From: Gaiella sp038230035
GTDB taxonomy: Bacteria; Actinomycetota; Thermoleophilia; Gaiellales; Gaiellaceae
DNA: 64,000 bases
Assembly: GCA_038230035.1 (NCBI GenBank)
Contig: JBBRNX010000019.1
Span: 1-64,000, forward strand
Reading direction: 5' to 3'
The position numbers and the translations under genes were made by a program. Of this stretch, positions 44,732 to 53,865 are shown piece by piece. The notes below the pieces were generated by a model. The model saw nothing but the letters and a program-made list of their open reading frames with translations. It did not search any database and was not told the DNA's origin. Every line of letters begins with the position of its first letter. The first letter of the stretch is position 1.

Positions 44732-45616
44732 CTACCCGCGGGCGCGTCTGCTGCCGAAGGCGAGCCCGGTCGCCAATCCAGTAGCAAGAGTGGTGCCGCC
44801 GAGGATCAGCCCCAGACCGACGATTGCTCTGCCGCTGACATGCTCGTCGAGGGCGACGGCGCCGTAGACCAGTGCAAACGCCGGCACGAGGTAGGTGACG
44901 AGGATCGCCTTCGATGCACCGGCCCCCTGGATGAGGGCGAAGTAGAGGAGATAGGCAAGGCCAGAGCCGAGCGCACCGAGGACGACGACGGCTGCGAGCG
45001 GCTTCCAGCTCGGCAGCTCACCCGGGAGCTGCGCAATGCCGAACGGCGCGATCAGGACGGTCGCCGCGCCCAGCTGACCGATCGAGACCTGTAGCGGCGG
45101 GATGTCTCGGGTGACGCGGCCGGCGAAGAGCACGGAGAACGCGTAGCAGAGCGCGACGCCGATGACGGCGAGTGCGCCGACGAGTCCGCCTCCGTGCTGG
45201 ACGCCGAGGAGGAGCGCGACACCGACGAATCCGACCCCCACTCCGGCGAGCTGGGAGCGGCTACCGCGCTGCGTCGGGTCGATCCGCCGGGCGAGCAGGA
45301 TTGTGAAGATCGGCGCCGCCGCCTGGATCACCGCGGTCAGCCCGGAGTCGATTCGCTGCTCGGCGAAGCCGAGCAGCCAGAACGGCAGTGCGTTGTTGAA
45401 CAGCCCGAGGATCGCCACAGCCCCGAGGCGCGTGCGGAGAGGAGTGAGGCCTCCACGAAATGCCGCGAGCGGCAGAAGTACGGCGGTGCCGATCAGGAGC
45501 CGGCCGAGGACGACGACCGACGGCGAAAGCGCACGGAGTCCGACCTTGATGAACAGGAACGACGACCCCCAGATGGCGGAGAGGGTGACAAGCAGGATCA
45601 GGTTGCGGCGACTCAT
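44732..45616 (-). CDS. EamA/DMT-family transporter, paralogue
   Basis: 294 aa, ten hydrophobic segments. LSAIWGSSFLFIKVGLRALSPSVVVLGRLLIG, ALPFWLLGFAEQRIDSGLTAVIQAAAPIFT, TYLVPAFALVYGAVALDEHVSG. Clearly a tandem duplicate relative of the gene at 43823-44722. Divergent from purL (97 nt). Confidence 0.9.
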   Translation of the reverse strand: MSRRNLILLVTLSAIWGSSFLFIKVGLRALSPSVVVLGRLLIGTAVLLPLAAFRGGLTPLRTRLGAVAILGLFNNALPFWLLGFAEQRIDSGLTAVIQAAAPIFTILLARRIDPTQRGSRSQLAGVGVGFVGVALLLGVQHGGGLVGALAVIGVALCYAFSVLFAGRVTRDIPPLQVSIGQLGAATVLIAPFGIAQLPGELPSWKPLAAVVVLGALGSGLAYLLYFALIQGAGASKAILVTYLVPAFALVYGAVALDEHVSGRAIVGLGLILGGTTLATGLATGLAFGSRRARG

Positions 45617-45713
45617 GCGCTCCTGACGCTAACGGTCGAGCCCCCGGGCTCGTGAGGTCGCCTCTACGGCAGTGCCCTCGGGTGCAGCGTCTACACTCGA
45701 CCGCGTCGACACT

Positions 45714-47819
45714 GTGACCCTTAGCGCAGTCGCGGAACAACCGCTCCATCGTTCGCTCGGCCTCACGGACGGGGAGTTCGACCGAATCCACGAGCTGTTG
45801 GAGCGTGACGCGAACCCGTTCGAGTTGGCGCTGTTCTCGGTGCTCTGGTCGGAGCACTGCGGCTACAAGCACTCGGCGCTGCTGCTACGCCGCCTACCGA
45901 GCACCGGCGAACGTGTGCTCCAAGGGCCGGGCGAGAACGCCGGAGTGCTCGACCTTGGAGACGGCCTCGCTGTGGCGTTCAAGGTGGAGAGCCACAACCA
46001 CCCTTCGGCCGTTGAGCCGTTCCAGGGTGCGGCAACCGGGGTCGGAGGGATCCTGCGCGACATCTCGGCGATGGGTGCGCGGCCGGTGGCGCTGTTGGAC
46101 GGCCTACGGTTCGGTGCGCCGGATCCCCACTTCTCGCGCGCGGTCGGTGGCGTCGGCCACTACGGCAACTGCGTTGGCGTGCCGAACGTCGGCGGCGAGA
46201 CCGTGTTCGACGAGAGCTACCGCGGCAACTGCCTCGTCAACGCGATGTGCGTCGGTCTGCTCCCGTCCGAGCGCCTGACGACGGCGAAGGCGACCGTGGC
46301 CGGCGCGCTCGTCGTTCTCTATGGCGCGACCACCGGCCGCGACGGGATCGGCGGCGCCTCCGTGCTGGCGAGTCAGGAACTCGGTGAAGGTGCCTCCGAG
46401 AAGCGTCCGTCCATCCAGGTCGGCGACCCGTTTACCGGCAAGAAGCTGATCGAGGTGTCGCTCGAGCTCGTCGAGCGCGGACTGGTCGAGTCGCTGCAGG
46501 ACTGCGGCGCCGCCGGTCTCGCCTCGTCACTCGCGGAAATGGCGTCCGAGTACGGCATCGACGTGCACCTCGACCGGGTGCCGCTGCGGGAGGTGGGGAT
46601 GGAGCCGTGGGAGGTGATGATCTCCGAGTCGCAGGAGCGGATGGTTGCGATCGTGCGCGCCGAGCGGCTCGCGGAGGTCGAGGAGGTGTGCGAGCGTTGG
46701 CAGCTCCATCACGCCACGATCGGCTCGGTCACCGAGACCGGTGATCTCTGTGCGTATTGGGACCACGAGGTCGTCGGCTCGGTGCCGGCGCGGTTCCTGA
46801 CCGACGACTGCCCTCGCTACGTCGTAGAGCGGGAGCCGCGGCAGGCACCGGCGGAGGTTCCCATCACGGGTGCACCGGCTACGGGCGATGCGCTGGTCGA
46901 GCTGCTCGGCTCCGATCCGCTCCGCTCGCGCCGGTTCGTCTATCGCCGCTACGACCAGCTCGTCCAGTCGCGCACGGTGCGCCGGCCGGGGCTCGACGCG
47001 GCGGTGCTGCGCCTGCGTCCGTCGTATCGCGGCCTTGCGCTCTCGCTCGACGGGCAGGGCAGGATGGGGCGCCTCGATCCGTTCACGGGCGGTGCGCTCG
47101 CGGTTCTGGAGTCGGCGCGGAACGTCGCCTGTGCCGGTGGTGAGCCGATTGGCTTCACCGACTGCCTCAACTTCGGCAACCCCGAGAAGCCCGAGGTCGG
47201 CTGGGAGCTCAGCGAGGCGATCGAAGGTCTGGCGCAGGCGTGCGAGGCGCTCGGCGTGCCGATCGTGTCGGGCAATGTCTCGCTCTACAACGACACGGAT
47301 GGCCGTTCGATCGACCCGACCCCCGTCGTTGGCTGCGTCGGGCTCCTTCCCGACGTGCGTCGCGTGCCCGGCGCGTGGCGCGAGGGCGATGTGATCCTGC
47401 TCGCGTCTGCCGGGTCGGTGTCGCTGGCGGGCTCCGAGTACCAGGCGCGGTTCGGCGAGATCAGCGGTCGCCCGGGGGCGCTCGACTTCGCGGCCGAGGC
47501 TGCGCTCGTGGAGTGGCTCTGGCGCATCGCACGGCGGGCTTCCTTGGCGCACGACGTGGCCGAAGGCGGCCTCGCGGTCGCCCTCGCCGAAGCAGCGATC
47601 CACTCGGGGATCGGCGCCGAGCTCGACCTGTCGAGCGACACGCTGACGTTGTTCGGTGAGGGCGGGGGCCAGGCGATCGTTGCAGTGCCGGCGGATCAAG
47701 TCGAGGTCGATCCGACGGGCTCCTCGGTCGGCGTGCGGCGGATCGGCGTGGTCGGCGGCTCGGAGATCCTGGGTCAGCCGGTCGCCGATCTCCGGCGCGT
47801 CTGGGAAGCTGACGTCTGA
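45714..47819 (+). CDS. purL: FGAM synthase large subunit PurL (small type)
   Basis: 701 aa, the short form that needs PurS and PurQ, both at 36 kb. LFSVLWSEHCGYKHSALLLRR, VAFKVESHNHPSAVEPFQGAATGVGGILRDISAMGARPVALLDGLRFG, CGAAGLASSLAEMASEYG, GEPIGFTDCLNFGNPEKPEVGW, HDVAEGGLAVALAEAAIHS. TACACT at 45692-45697 is the likely -10, giving a leader of about 10 nt to GTG 45714. Forms a TGATG junction with purF. Confidence 0.96.
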   Translation: MTLSAVAEQPLHRSLGLTDGEFDRIHELLERDANPFELALFSVLWSEHCGYKHSALLLRRLPSTGERVLQGPGENAGVLDLGDGLAVAFKVESHNHPSAVEPFQGAATGVGGILRDISAMGARPVALLDGLRFGAPDPHFSRAVGGVGHYGNCVGVPNVGGETVFDESYRGNCLVNAMCVGLLPSERLTTAKATVAGALVVLYGATTGRDGIGGASVLASQELGEGASEKRPSIQVGDPFTGKKLIEVSLELVERGLVESLQDCGAAGLASSLAEMASEYGIDVHLDRVPLREVGMEPWEVMISESQERMVAIVRAERLAEVEEVCERWQLHHATIGSVTETGDLCAYWDHEVVGSVPARFLTDDCPRYVVEREPRQAPAEVPITGAPATGDALVELLGSDPLRSRRFVYRRYDQLVQSRTVRRPGLDAAVLRLRPSYRGLALSLDGQGRMGRLDPFTGGALAVLESARNVACAGGEPIGFTDCLNFGNPEKPEVGWELSEAIEGLAQACEALGVPIVSGNVSLYNDTDGRSIDPTPVVGCVGLLPDVRRVPGAWREGDVILLASAGSVSLAGSEYQARFGEISGRPGALDFAAEAALVEWLWRIARRASLAHDVAEGGLAVALAEAAIHSGIGAELDLSSDTLTLFGEGGGQAIVAVPADQVEVDPTGSSVGVRRIGVVGGSEILGQPVADLRRVWEADV

Positions 47820-49201
47820 TGTGCGGCGTCTTCGGCATCCGCTCGGACGACCGCGACGTCGCGCGGCTCGCCTACTTCGGCCTCTACGCGTTGCAGCATC
47901 GCGGCCAGGAGTCGGCGGGTATCGCCGTTTCGAACGCCGGCCGGCTGACCGTGCTGCGGGACATGGGGCTCGTCGCGCACGTCTTCAGCGAGCAGCAGCT
48001 GCAGGCGCTGCCGGGCGATGTCGCGATCGGGCACACGCGCTACTCGACGACGGGGTCGGCGCTGTGGGCGAACGCGCAGCCGGTCGTCCACCATGGCCGC
48101 GAGCGGCGTGTGGCGCTCGGTCATAACGGGAACCTGACGAACGCCGCCGAGCTGCGTGAGGAGCTCGTCGCCGACGGCATCCGCTTCTCGTCGTCATCCG
48201 ATACCGAGGTGATTGCAGCATTCCTGGCGCTCGAAGCGGGGCCGCTGCCGGAAGCCGTCGCGAAGACGATGGCGCGGCTCGAGGGCGCGTACTCCGTCGC
48301 AGCGCTTGCCGGCGACACGCTTGTCGCGTTCCGCGATCCGCACGGCATTCGCCCGCTCGAGCTCGGCCGCATCGGCGACGACTGGGTCGTCGCGTCGGAG
48401 TCTTGCGCTTTCGATCTGATCGGGGCGAGGTGGGAGCGGGAGGTGCGGCCCGGCGAGGTGGTCTGGGTCGAGGGCCAGGAGCTCCACAGTGCGCAGGCGT
48501 TGCCGGAGGGCCGCGGTGCCCTGTGCATCTTCGAGCACGTCTACTTCGCGCGGCCTGACTCGCGGCTGGCCGGGACCGAGGTGCACGGCTCGCGTGTCCG
48601 GATGGGCCAGCGTCTCGCCGAGGAGGCGCCTGTCGAGGCCGATCTCGTGATGCCGATCCCGGATTCGGGCACACCGGCCGCCATCGGCTTCGCGAAGGCG
48701 TCGGGGATTCCGTACGAGGAGGGGCTGATCAAGAATCGCTACGTGGGGCGGACCTTCATCCAGCCGGACCAGGCCTTGCGCGAACAGGGGATCCGGATGA
48801 AGTTCAACCCGCTCGACGAGATCGCGGGGCGCCGGATCGTGATCGTCGACGACTCGATCGTGCGGGGGAACACGATGCGGGCGCTCGTCGTGATGCTGTT
48901 CGATTCCGGTGCGGCCGAGGTGCATGTGCGGGTGTCGTCGCCGCCGGTCGTCTCGCCGTGCTTCTACGGCATCGACATGGCCGACGAGGGTCAGCTCGCC
49001 GCCGCCCATCGTTCGGCCGAGGAGATGTGCGCGCACGTCGGTGCGACCTCGCTGCACTACCTCTCGCTCGATGGGATGCAGTGGGCGACACGGCTGCCGG
49101 AGGGCTCCGTCTGCCGCGCGTGTTTCACGCGCGACTACCCGACGCGCGTGCCTGCCGAGCGCAATCTGGCGAAGATGCGCTTCGAGCCCGCGCCCGCGTA
49201 G
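47819..49201 (+). CDS. purF: Amidophosphoribosyltransferase
   Basis: 460 aa. MCGVFGIRSDDRDVARLAYFGLYALQHRGQESAGIAV: nucleophile Cys2 directly after Met, no propeptide. GHTRYSTTGSALWANAQP, LGHNGNLTNA, and the PRPP loop RIVIVDDSIVRGNTMR. Cysteines in ALCIFEHVYFARPDS, SPCFYGIDMA and VCRACFTRDYP match the [4Fe-4S] ligands of Bacillus-type PurF. First committed step of purine synthesis. Confidence 0.97.
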   Translation: MCGVFGIRSDDRDVARLAYFGLYALQHRGQESAGIAVSNAGRLTVLRDMGLVAHVFSEQQLQALPGDVAIGHTRYSTTGSALWANAQPVVHHGRERRVALGHNGNLTNAAELREELVADGIRFSSSSDTEVIAAFLALEAGPLPEAVAKTMARLEGAYSVAALAGDTLVAFRDPHGIRPLELGRIGDDWVVASESCAFDLIGARWEREVRPGEVVWVEGQELHSAQALPEGRGALCIFEHVYFARPDSRLAGTEVHGSRVRMGQRLAEEAPVEADLVMPIPDSGTPAAIGFAKASGIPYEEGLIKNRYVGRTFIQPDQALREQGIRMKFNPLDEIAGRRIVIVDDSIVRGNTMRALVVMLFDSGAAEVHVRVSSPPVVSPCFYGIDMADEGQLAAAHRSAEEMCAHVGATSLHYLSLDGMQWATRLPEGSVCRACFTRDYPTRVPAERNLAKMRFEPAPA

Positions 49202-49217
49202 GGCCGCCGGCCCGGGC

Positions 49218-49556
49218 TCACTCGAAGGTGACGACCAGCCTCGTGATCAGCCCGTCGCGGACGCTCAGGCGGAGCTCACCGGCCTTCTGACCGGCGTCGC
49301 GGCGCCAGGCGTACGGCCCCACGATTGCTTCGCCCTCCACCTGGGATCCCTCAAGGAGGTCGATTTCGTCGTCGGGAGGTTGCTCACGGTACGCACGGGC
49401 GATGGCCGCCTTGCCTTCGAACGGGCCGACGGGCACACCGACGAACTCGAGTGCGGCATCCTCCGTGAAGTGCGCGAGCATCGAGCTGAAATCGCCGGAG
49501 CGCACGCCTTCGTTGAAGCGCTCCACATGATCGTGGAGGAGCGACGTATCGGTCAT
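49218..49556 (-). CDS. SnoaL-like (NTF2-fold) protein
   Basis: 112 aa. HDHVERFNEGVRSGDFSSMLAHFTEDAALEFVGVPVGPFEGKAAIARAY is the classic SnoaL/limonene-epoxide-hydrolase-like N-terminal half. Small cone-shaped barrel; isomerase, cyclase or binding function not decidable. Its ATG overlaps the ctaG stop by 4 nt. Confidence 0.8.
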   Translation of the reverse strand: MTDTSLLHDHVERFNEGVRSGDFSSMLAHFTEDAALEFVGVPVGPFEGKAAIARAYREQPPDDEIDLLEGSQVEGEAIVGPYAWRRDAGQKAGELRLSVRDGLITRLVVTFE

Positions 49557-50410
49557 CCCAGGAGCTCCCGCCAGCGGCCGTAGCGCACAGCTCGCCGAAC
49601 AGCGCGCTCATCCAGGCCTCGCTCGAGTAGCTCCTGGCGTGCCTCGCTCTCCTGCGCCATACGCAGGAACAGCCAGGCGATTGCGACCAGCGTGAGCAGC
49701 GAGTCGTAGAGCAGCATCACTCCGCCCGCTAGCTGCTGATCCGCGAGCGGCGAGATCCCGTAGTGCGATCCGCCGCTCTTGTACGGCTCGTAGAACGGCG
49801 CGTTGGCCCACACGAGCACGTTTGCGAAGATCATGCCGACGCTCCGCACGACCAGGATGTAGCCGAGCTTCGCGCCGGTGCCGAACCACTCGGGCGCTGG
49901 CAGGGTCTCGAAGACGGGCAGCCACATGATCGTCCCGGCGGTCAGGAGCGAGAGGTGGAACACCATGTGGACGATGGCGTGGTGCTCGGCCGCGTCGAAC
50001 ATGCCCGGCAGGAACCAGACGCCGAGGTTGAGCGCCCAAATCGGCAGCGCGACGTACGGCGTCGCGAGTGCGCGCAGGCGGTTCACAGGCAGCCGGCCGA
50101 GCAGCGGCTGAAGCAGCGGGCCGGTCGTCCCGGCGAGCAGACACATCGGGATGATGTCGCCGAGCAGCAGGTGCTGGGTGACGTGGAGTGTCAAGAGGTC
50201 GTCCTCGCCTACGGCGTCGATCGGCGACGCGATCACGAGCACCATCAGCGCGATGCCGGTCGCGAAGATCGCGATGCGCCAACCAGGCACGGGTTGGCCG
50301 CGTCGCGCGAGCGTTCGAGCCCTCTGCGCATAGGCGACCGCGAGGACGGCGGTCACGACGAAGGTCGCCGGCTCGAGCGTCCACGAAGTGAGAAGCGACG
50401 CGCCGATCAC
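49553..50410 (-). CDS. ctaG: Cytochrome c oxidase assembly protein, CtaG type
   Basis: 285 aa, about seven hydrophobic segments. SPIDAVGEDDLLTLHVTQHLLLGDIIPMCLLAGTTGPLLQPLL carries the conserved HxxQH of caa3_CtaG; AEHHAIVHMVFHLSLLTAGTIMWLPV a further His-rich motif; GGVMLLYDSLLTLVAIAWLFLR near the end. Helps copper insertion into the oxidase. Divergent from purM (39 nt). Confidence 0.92.
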   Translation of the reverse strand: MIGASLLTSWTLEPATFVVTAVLAVAYAQRARTLARRGQPVPGWRIAIFATGIALMVLVIASPIDAVGEDDLLTLHVTQHLLLGDIIPMCLLAGTTGPLLQPLLGRLPVNRLRALATPYVALPIWALNLGVWFLPGMFDAAEHHAIVHMVFHLSLLTAGTIMWLPVFETLPAPEWFGTGAKLGYILVVRSVGMIFANVLVWANAPFYEPYKSGGSHYGISPLADQQLAGGVMLLYDSLLTLVAIAWLFLRMAQESEARQELLERGLDERAVRRAVRYGRWRELLG

Positions 50411-50449
50411 GGTCTCACTCTAGCCCCGAAGGCCGTAGACTCGACCGCG

Positions 50450-51400
50450 GTGGCAGAGGAGCAGACTTACGCCGCTGCGGGTGTCTCGCTTGCGACGGCC
50501 GACGCGATCGTGGAGCGGTTGCGCGCAGCCGTTGCATCCACTGCGACTCCCGCCGTTGCCGGCGTATTCGGATCCTTTGCAGGTCTTTTCGCGATCGATG
50601 AACTGCGGTTGCTCGCCGCGTCTACCGACTCGGTCGGCTCCAAGCTCGTGCTCGGAAGACGTGCGGGTCGGCTGCGCTGGTGCGGCGCCGATCTCGCGGC
50701 CCACTGCATCAACGACGTGCTGACGACGGGCGCGGAGCCGCTGTTCTTCCTCGACTATGTCGCCGCCAACACGATCGACGCGGAGCAGGTCGTCGAACTG
50801 GTCGAAGGCGCGTCCGACGTGTGTCGTGCGGCCGGGTGCGCGATTCTCGGCGGCGAGACCGCCGAGCTGCCCGGGATCTACCGCGAGGACGAGATCGAGT
50901 TCTGCGGCACCTGCGTCGGCGTCGTCGAGCGCGACCGGCTGATCGACGGCTCGCGGATCGAGGCGGGCGATGTCGTGGTCGGCTTTGCCTCGTCCGGAAT
51001 CCATGCAAACGGCTTCTCGCTCGTGCGCAGGCTCGTCGGCGACGAGGAGTTCGACGCCGATCTGCTGCTGCCACCGACGCGGCTTTATCTCGACGACGTG
51101 CGTGCGCTGCGGTCGCGCGCCGACGTGCGTGGCCTCGCCCACATCACCGGCGGCGGGATCACGGGGAACCTTGCGCGGGTACTGCCGGACGGTCTCGGCG
51201 CCGTGCTCGAGCCGGCGGGGTGGGAGCGGCCGCCCGTCTTCGCCTGGCTCTCGGAGCAGGGCGTGGCCGAGGAAGAGCTACGCCGTGTGTTCAACATCGG
51301 GATCGGCTACTGCGCTGTGGTGCCGGCTGCGGATGTTCGCATGGACGATGTCGTGATCGGCAAGGTCGAGCCTGGGGAAGGCGTCCGGTGGGTCGACTGA
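50450..51400 (+). CDS. purM: AIR synthetase
   Basis: 316 aa. STDSVGSKLVLGRRAGRLRWCGADLAAHCINDVLTTGAEPLFFLDYVA, CAILGGETAELPGIYREDEIEFCGTCVGVVER, VVGFASSGIHANGFSLVRRLV, GLAHITGGGITGNLARVLP, VFNIGIGYCAVV. GTG 50450 is 8 nt behind TAGACT (50436-50441): leaderless-type. The stretch TASACTCGACCGCG at this start recurs at the purL promoter. Overlaps purN by 13 nt. Confidence 0.96.
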   Translation: MAEEQTYAAAGVSLATADAIVERLRAAVASTATPAVAGVFGSFAGLFAIDELRLLAASTDSVGSKLVLGRRAGRLRWCGADLAAHCINDVLTTGAEPLFFLDYVAANTIDAEQVVELVEGASDVCRAAGCAILGGETAELPGIYREDEIEFCGTCVGVVERDRLIDGSRIEAGDVVVGFASSGIHANGFSLVRRLVGDEEFDADLLLPPTRLYLDDVRALRSRADVRGLAHITGGGITGNLARVLPDGLGAVLEPAGWERPPVFAWLSEQGVAEEELRRVFNIGIGYCAVVPAADVRMDDVVIGKVEPGEGVRWVD

Positions 51401-51939
51401 TCGGTGTGCTCGTCTCGGGGACGGGGACAAATCTGCAGGCGCTGATCGACGCTGGCCTCCCGATCGCTGCTGTTGCCTCGAATCTGCCCGACGTTCCGGC
51501 GCTCGAGCGGGCCGAGCGCGCCGGCATCCCGACGGCGGTTTTCGACGCGGCGGAGCACGAGAGCCGCGAGGCGCGGGACGCCGCACTTGCTCGTTGGCTC
51601 GACGGACATGCGGTAGACCTCGTCGTCCTCGCGGGGTACATGCACCTCCTCCGACGCCCGTTCCTCGACCGCTACGGGGGCGCGATCGTCAACACGCACT
51701 CCGCGCCACTGCCGGAGTTCCCCGGAGCACACCCGATCGAAGACGTTCTCGCTGCCGGGGTCGCGGAGACCGCTGCAACCGTTCACTGGGTCGACGAAGG
51801 CATGGACACCGGCCCGGTGATCGCGGCCGAGCCTGTTCCTGTGCTGCCCGGGGACACGGTCAAGACGCTGCGCGGGCGCGTCCAAGCCGTCGAGCATTGG
51901 CTACTACCGAAGGTTGTACGAGAGCTGGTCGAGGCGTGA
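51388..51939 (+). CDS. purN: GAR transformylase, folate-dependent
   Basis: 183 aa. IGVLVSGTGTNLQALIDAGLPI, VDLVVLAGYMHLLRRPFLDRYGGAIVNTHSAPLPEFPGAHPIEDVLAAGVAETAATVHWVDEGMDTGPVIA: catalytic Asn-His...Asp set complete. Transfers formyl from 10-formyl-THF to GAR. GTG 51388 within purM; GTGA overlap with purH. Confidence 0.96.
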   Translation: MGRLIGVLVSGTGTNLQALIDAGLPIAAVASNLPDVPALERAERAGIPTAVFDAAEHESREARDAALARWLDGHAVDLVVLAGYMHLLRRPFLDRYGGAIVNTHSAPLPEFPGAHPIEDVLAAGVAETAATVHWVDEGMDTGPVIAAEPVPVLPGDTVKTLRGRVQAVEHWLLPKVVRELVEA

Positions 51940-53480
51940 GAGCGCTTCTCTCCGTCTACGACAAGACCGGGATCGCCACGTTCGCCCGCGGCCTCGACGA
52001 GCTCGGTTTCGAGTTGGTCGCGAGCGGCGGCACGGCAGCACACCTCGAGGCCGAGAGGCTCGTTGTCACCCGGGTCGATGACCTGACCGGATTCGGCGAG
52101 ATGCTCGGACACCGGGTCGTCACGCTCCACCCGGCGATCCACGCCGGCATCCTCGCGCGCCGCGGCTTCGACGACGATCTGGCCGATCTCGCGAAGCACG
52201 GCATCGAGACCTTCGACATCGTCTGCGTCAACCTGTACCCGTTCGAGCTCGACCTCAGCGAGGAGCAGGCGATCGAGCTGATCGACATCGGCGGCCCGGC
52301 GATGCTCCGCGCCGCGGCGAAGAACTACTCGTGGGTCAACGCGCTCTGCCGGCCTGAGGACTACGACGAGGTTCTGCGAGAGCTGCGGAGCCGTGGTGGC
52401 GAGACGAGCCTAGAAACTCGTCACCGTCTGGCCGCCACGGCCTTCCACGTCACGGCCGCGTACGACGCCATGGTCGCCCGCTGGTTTGCTGAGGGCGGTG
52501 GCGGTCTCCTGCAGCCTGACCTGCGGGAGAGTTTCGTCGTGGCGTTCGACAAGGCGCTCGACCTCGCATACGGCGAGAACCCGCACCAGGCGGCGGCGTA
52601 CTACACCGAGCGAGGCGCGCCAACGCATCTGCTCTCCGGCGTCGAGCAGCGCCACGGCAAGGCGTTGTCGTTCAACAACCTCAACGACCTTGCGGCGGCG
52701 CGGCGGCTGGCGGACGCTCTCGCCGATCAGCCTGCCTGCGTCATCGTCAAGCACGCGAATCCGTGCGGTGTCGGGGTCGCGGACACGATCGAGGAGGCGT
52801 ATACGAAGGCGCTTGCAGCCGACCCGGTCTCGGCCTACGGCGGGGTCGTCGTGCTGACCCGCGGAGTATCAGCGGCGCTCGGGGAGCTCCTCGGCGAACA
52901 GTTCGTCGAAGTGCTGATGGCGCCTGGGTACGACGACGAGGGGCTCGACGCACTCTCCCGCAAGCCGGGGACGCGCGTCCTCCAGCATGTCGAGCCGCCG
53001 CCCGGTTGGTCCGACGACGAGTTCGACTACAAACGGGTCAGAGGAGGACTCCTCGTCCAAGAGCCCGACGTGACAGCCGACGAGCGCGACGCCATGAGGG
53101 TCGCCTGCGGCGCGGTCGACGAGTCACGCTGGGAGGACCTGCTGTTCGCATGGACCGTCGTGCGGCACGTCACCTCGAACGCGATCGTGATCGCTCGCAA
53201 TGGGCAGACACTCGGGATCGGCGGCGGGCAGGTGAGCCGGGTCGACGCCGTGCGACTCGCGGTCGAGAAGGCGCGCGAGCACGCGCACTCGCTGGTCGGG
53301 GCGACGCTCGCTTCCGACGCGTTCTTCCCGTTCGCTGACGGCATCCAACTCGCGCTGGCAGCTGGTGTCGATGCCGTGATCCAACCGGGCGGCTCGAAGC
53401 GCGACGCCGAGGTGATCGCCGCGGTCGAGGCGGCCGGCGCCGCGATGGTCTTCACCGGCCGGCGCCACTTCCGACACTAG
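51936..53480 (+). CDS. purH: Bifunctional AICAR transformylase/IMP cyclohydrolase
   Basis: 514 aa. IMPCH domain: ALLSVYDKTGIATFARGLDELGFELVASGGTAAHLE, GFGEMLGHRVVTLHPAIHAGILARR, ELIDIGGPAMLRAAAKNY. AICARFT domain: LAYGENPHQAAAYY, KALSFNNLNDLAAARRLAD, VIVKHANPCGVGVADTIEEAY, SNAIVIARNGQTLGIGGGQVSRVDAVRLA, AFFPFADGIQLALAAGVDAVIQPGGSKRD. Last two steps to IMP. GTG 51936. Confidence 0.97.
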   Translation: MRALLSVYDKTGIATFARGLDELGFELVASGGTAAHLEAERLVVTRVDDLTGFGEMLGHRVVTLHPAIHAGILARRGFDDDLADLAKHGIETFDIVCVNLYPFELDLSEEQAIELIDIGGPAMLRAAAKNYSWVNALCRPEDYDEVLRELRSRGGETSLETRHRLAATAFHVTAAYDAMVARWFAEGGGGLLQPDLRESFVVAFDKALDLAYGENPHQAAAYYTERGAPTHLLSGVEQRHGKALSFNNLNDLAAARRLADALADQPACVIVKHANPCGVGVADTIEEAYTKALAADPVSAYGGVVVLTRGVSAALGELLGEQFVEVLMAPGYDDEGLDALSRKPGTRVLQHVEPPPGWSDDEFDYKRVRGGLLVQEPDVTADERDAMRVACGAVDESRWEDLLFAWTVVRHVTSNAIVIARNGQTLGIGGGQVSRVDAVRLAVEKAREHAHSLVGATLASDAFFPFADGIQLALAAGVDAVIQPGGSKRDAEVIAAVEAAGAAMVFTGRRHFRH

Positions 53481-53484
53481 GGGC

Positions 53485-53742
53485 TTACTCGCGGCCCGCC
53501 GCGAGGCGTCGGTGGAAGAGCGCCTGGGCGTCGGCGACTGCGAGAGTTCGGCCCGCGTCGAGCTCGCGGCGCAGGTCGAGGAGAAGCGCAGCGACCTCTG
53601 GCCGGCTATCGAGGTCGGCCTCGATGCGACTCAACACGCAACCGTGCTCCCAGAACGCGCAGGACTCTCCGGGGCAACGATCGGCGTGACCTTCGGCGAT
53701 CAACTCGATCGTGCAGAGAGGGCTATGGCTGTCGATGGTCAT
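53485..53742 (-). CDS. Small Cys-rich hypothetical protein, 85 aa
   Basis: From ATG 53742: TIDSHSPLCTIELIAEGHADRCPGESCAFWEHGCVLSRIEADLDSRPEV. Four cysteines (C-x13-C-x4-C-x6-C spacing) plus His suggest a zinc or Fe-S site, then a helical C-terminus (LRRELDAGRTLAVADAQALFHRRLA). I recall similar small actinobacterial proteins with a CPFWE-like motif but no known function. Divergent from cystathionine beta-synthase. Confidence 0.68.
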   Translation of the reverse strand: MTIDSHSPLCTIELIAEGHADRCPGESCAFWEHGCVLSRIEADLDSRPEVAALLLDLRRELDAGRTLAVADAQALFHRRLAAGRE

Positions 53743-53865
53743 GCCGCGATCCTCCCGCGGCGCTGGCTTGCCGTCATCCGGCTGCGCCCGTAACGGGGCT
53801 GCGGAAAGGTACCGAGATCTGTTTCCACAGGCAGCTGCGTGCCCGATGAGTACGCTTGCGGCGCG

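Noticed and set aside
49763..50449. N-terminal extension of purM by 229 codons
   Set aside because: It is antisense to ctaG; PurM homology starts exactly at GTG 50450, behind a good -10 box.
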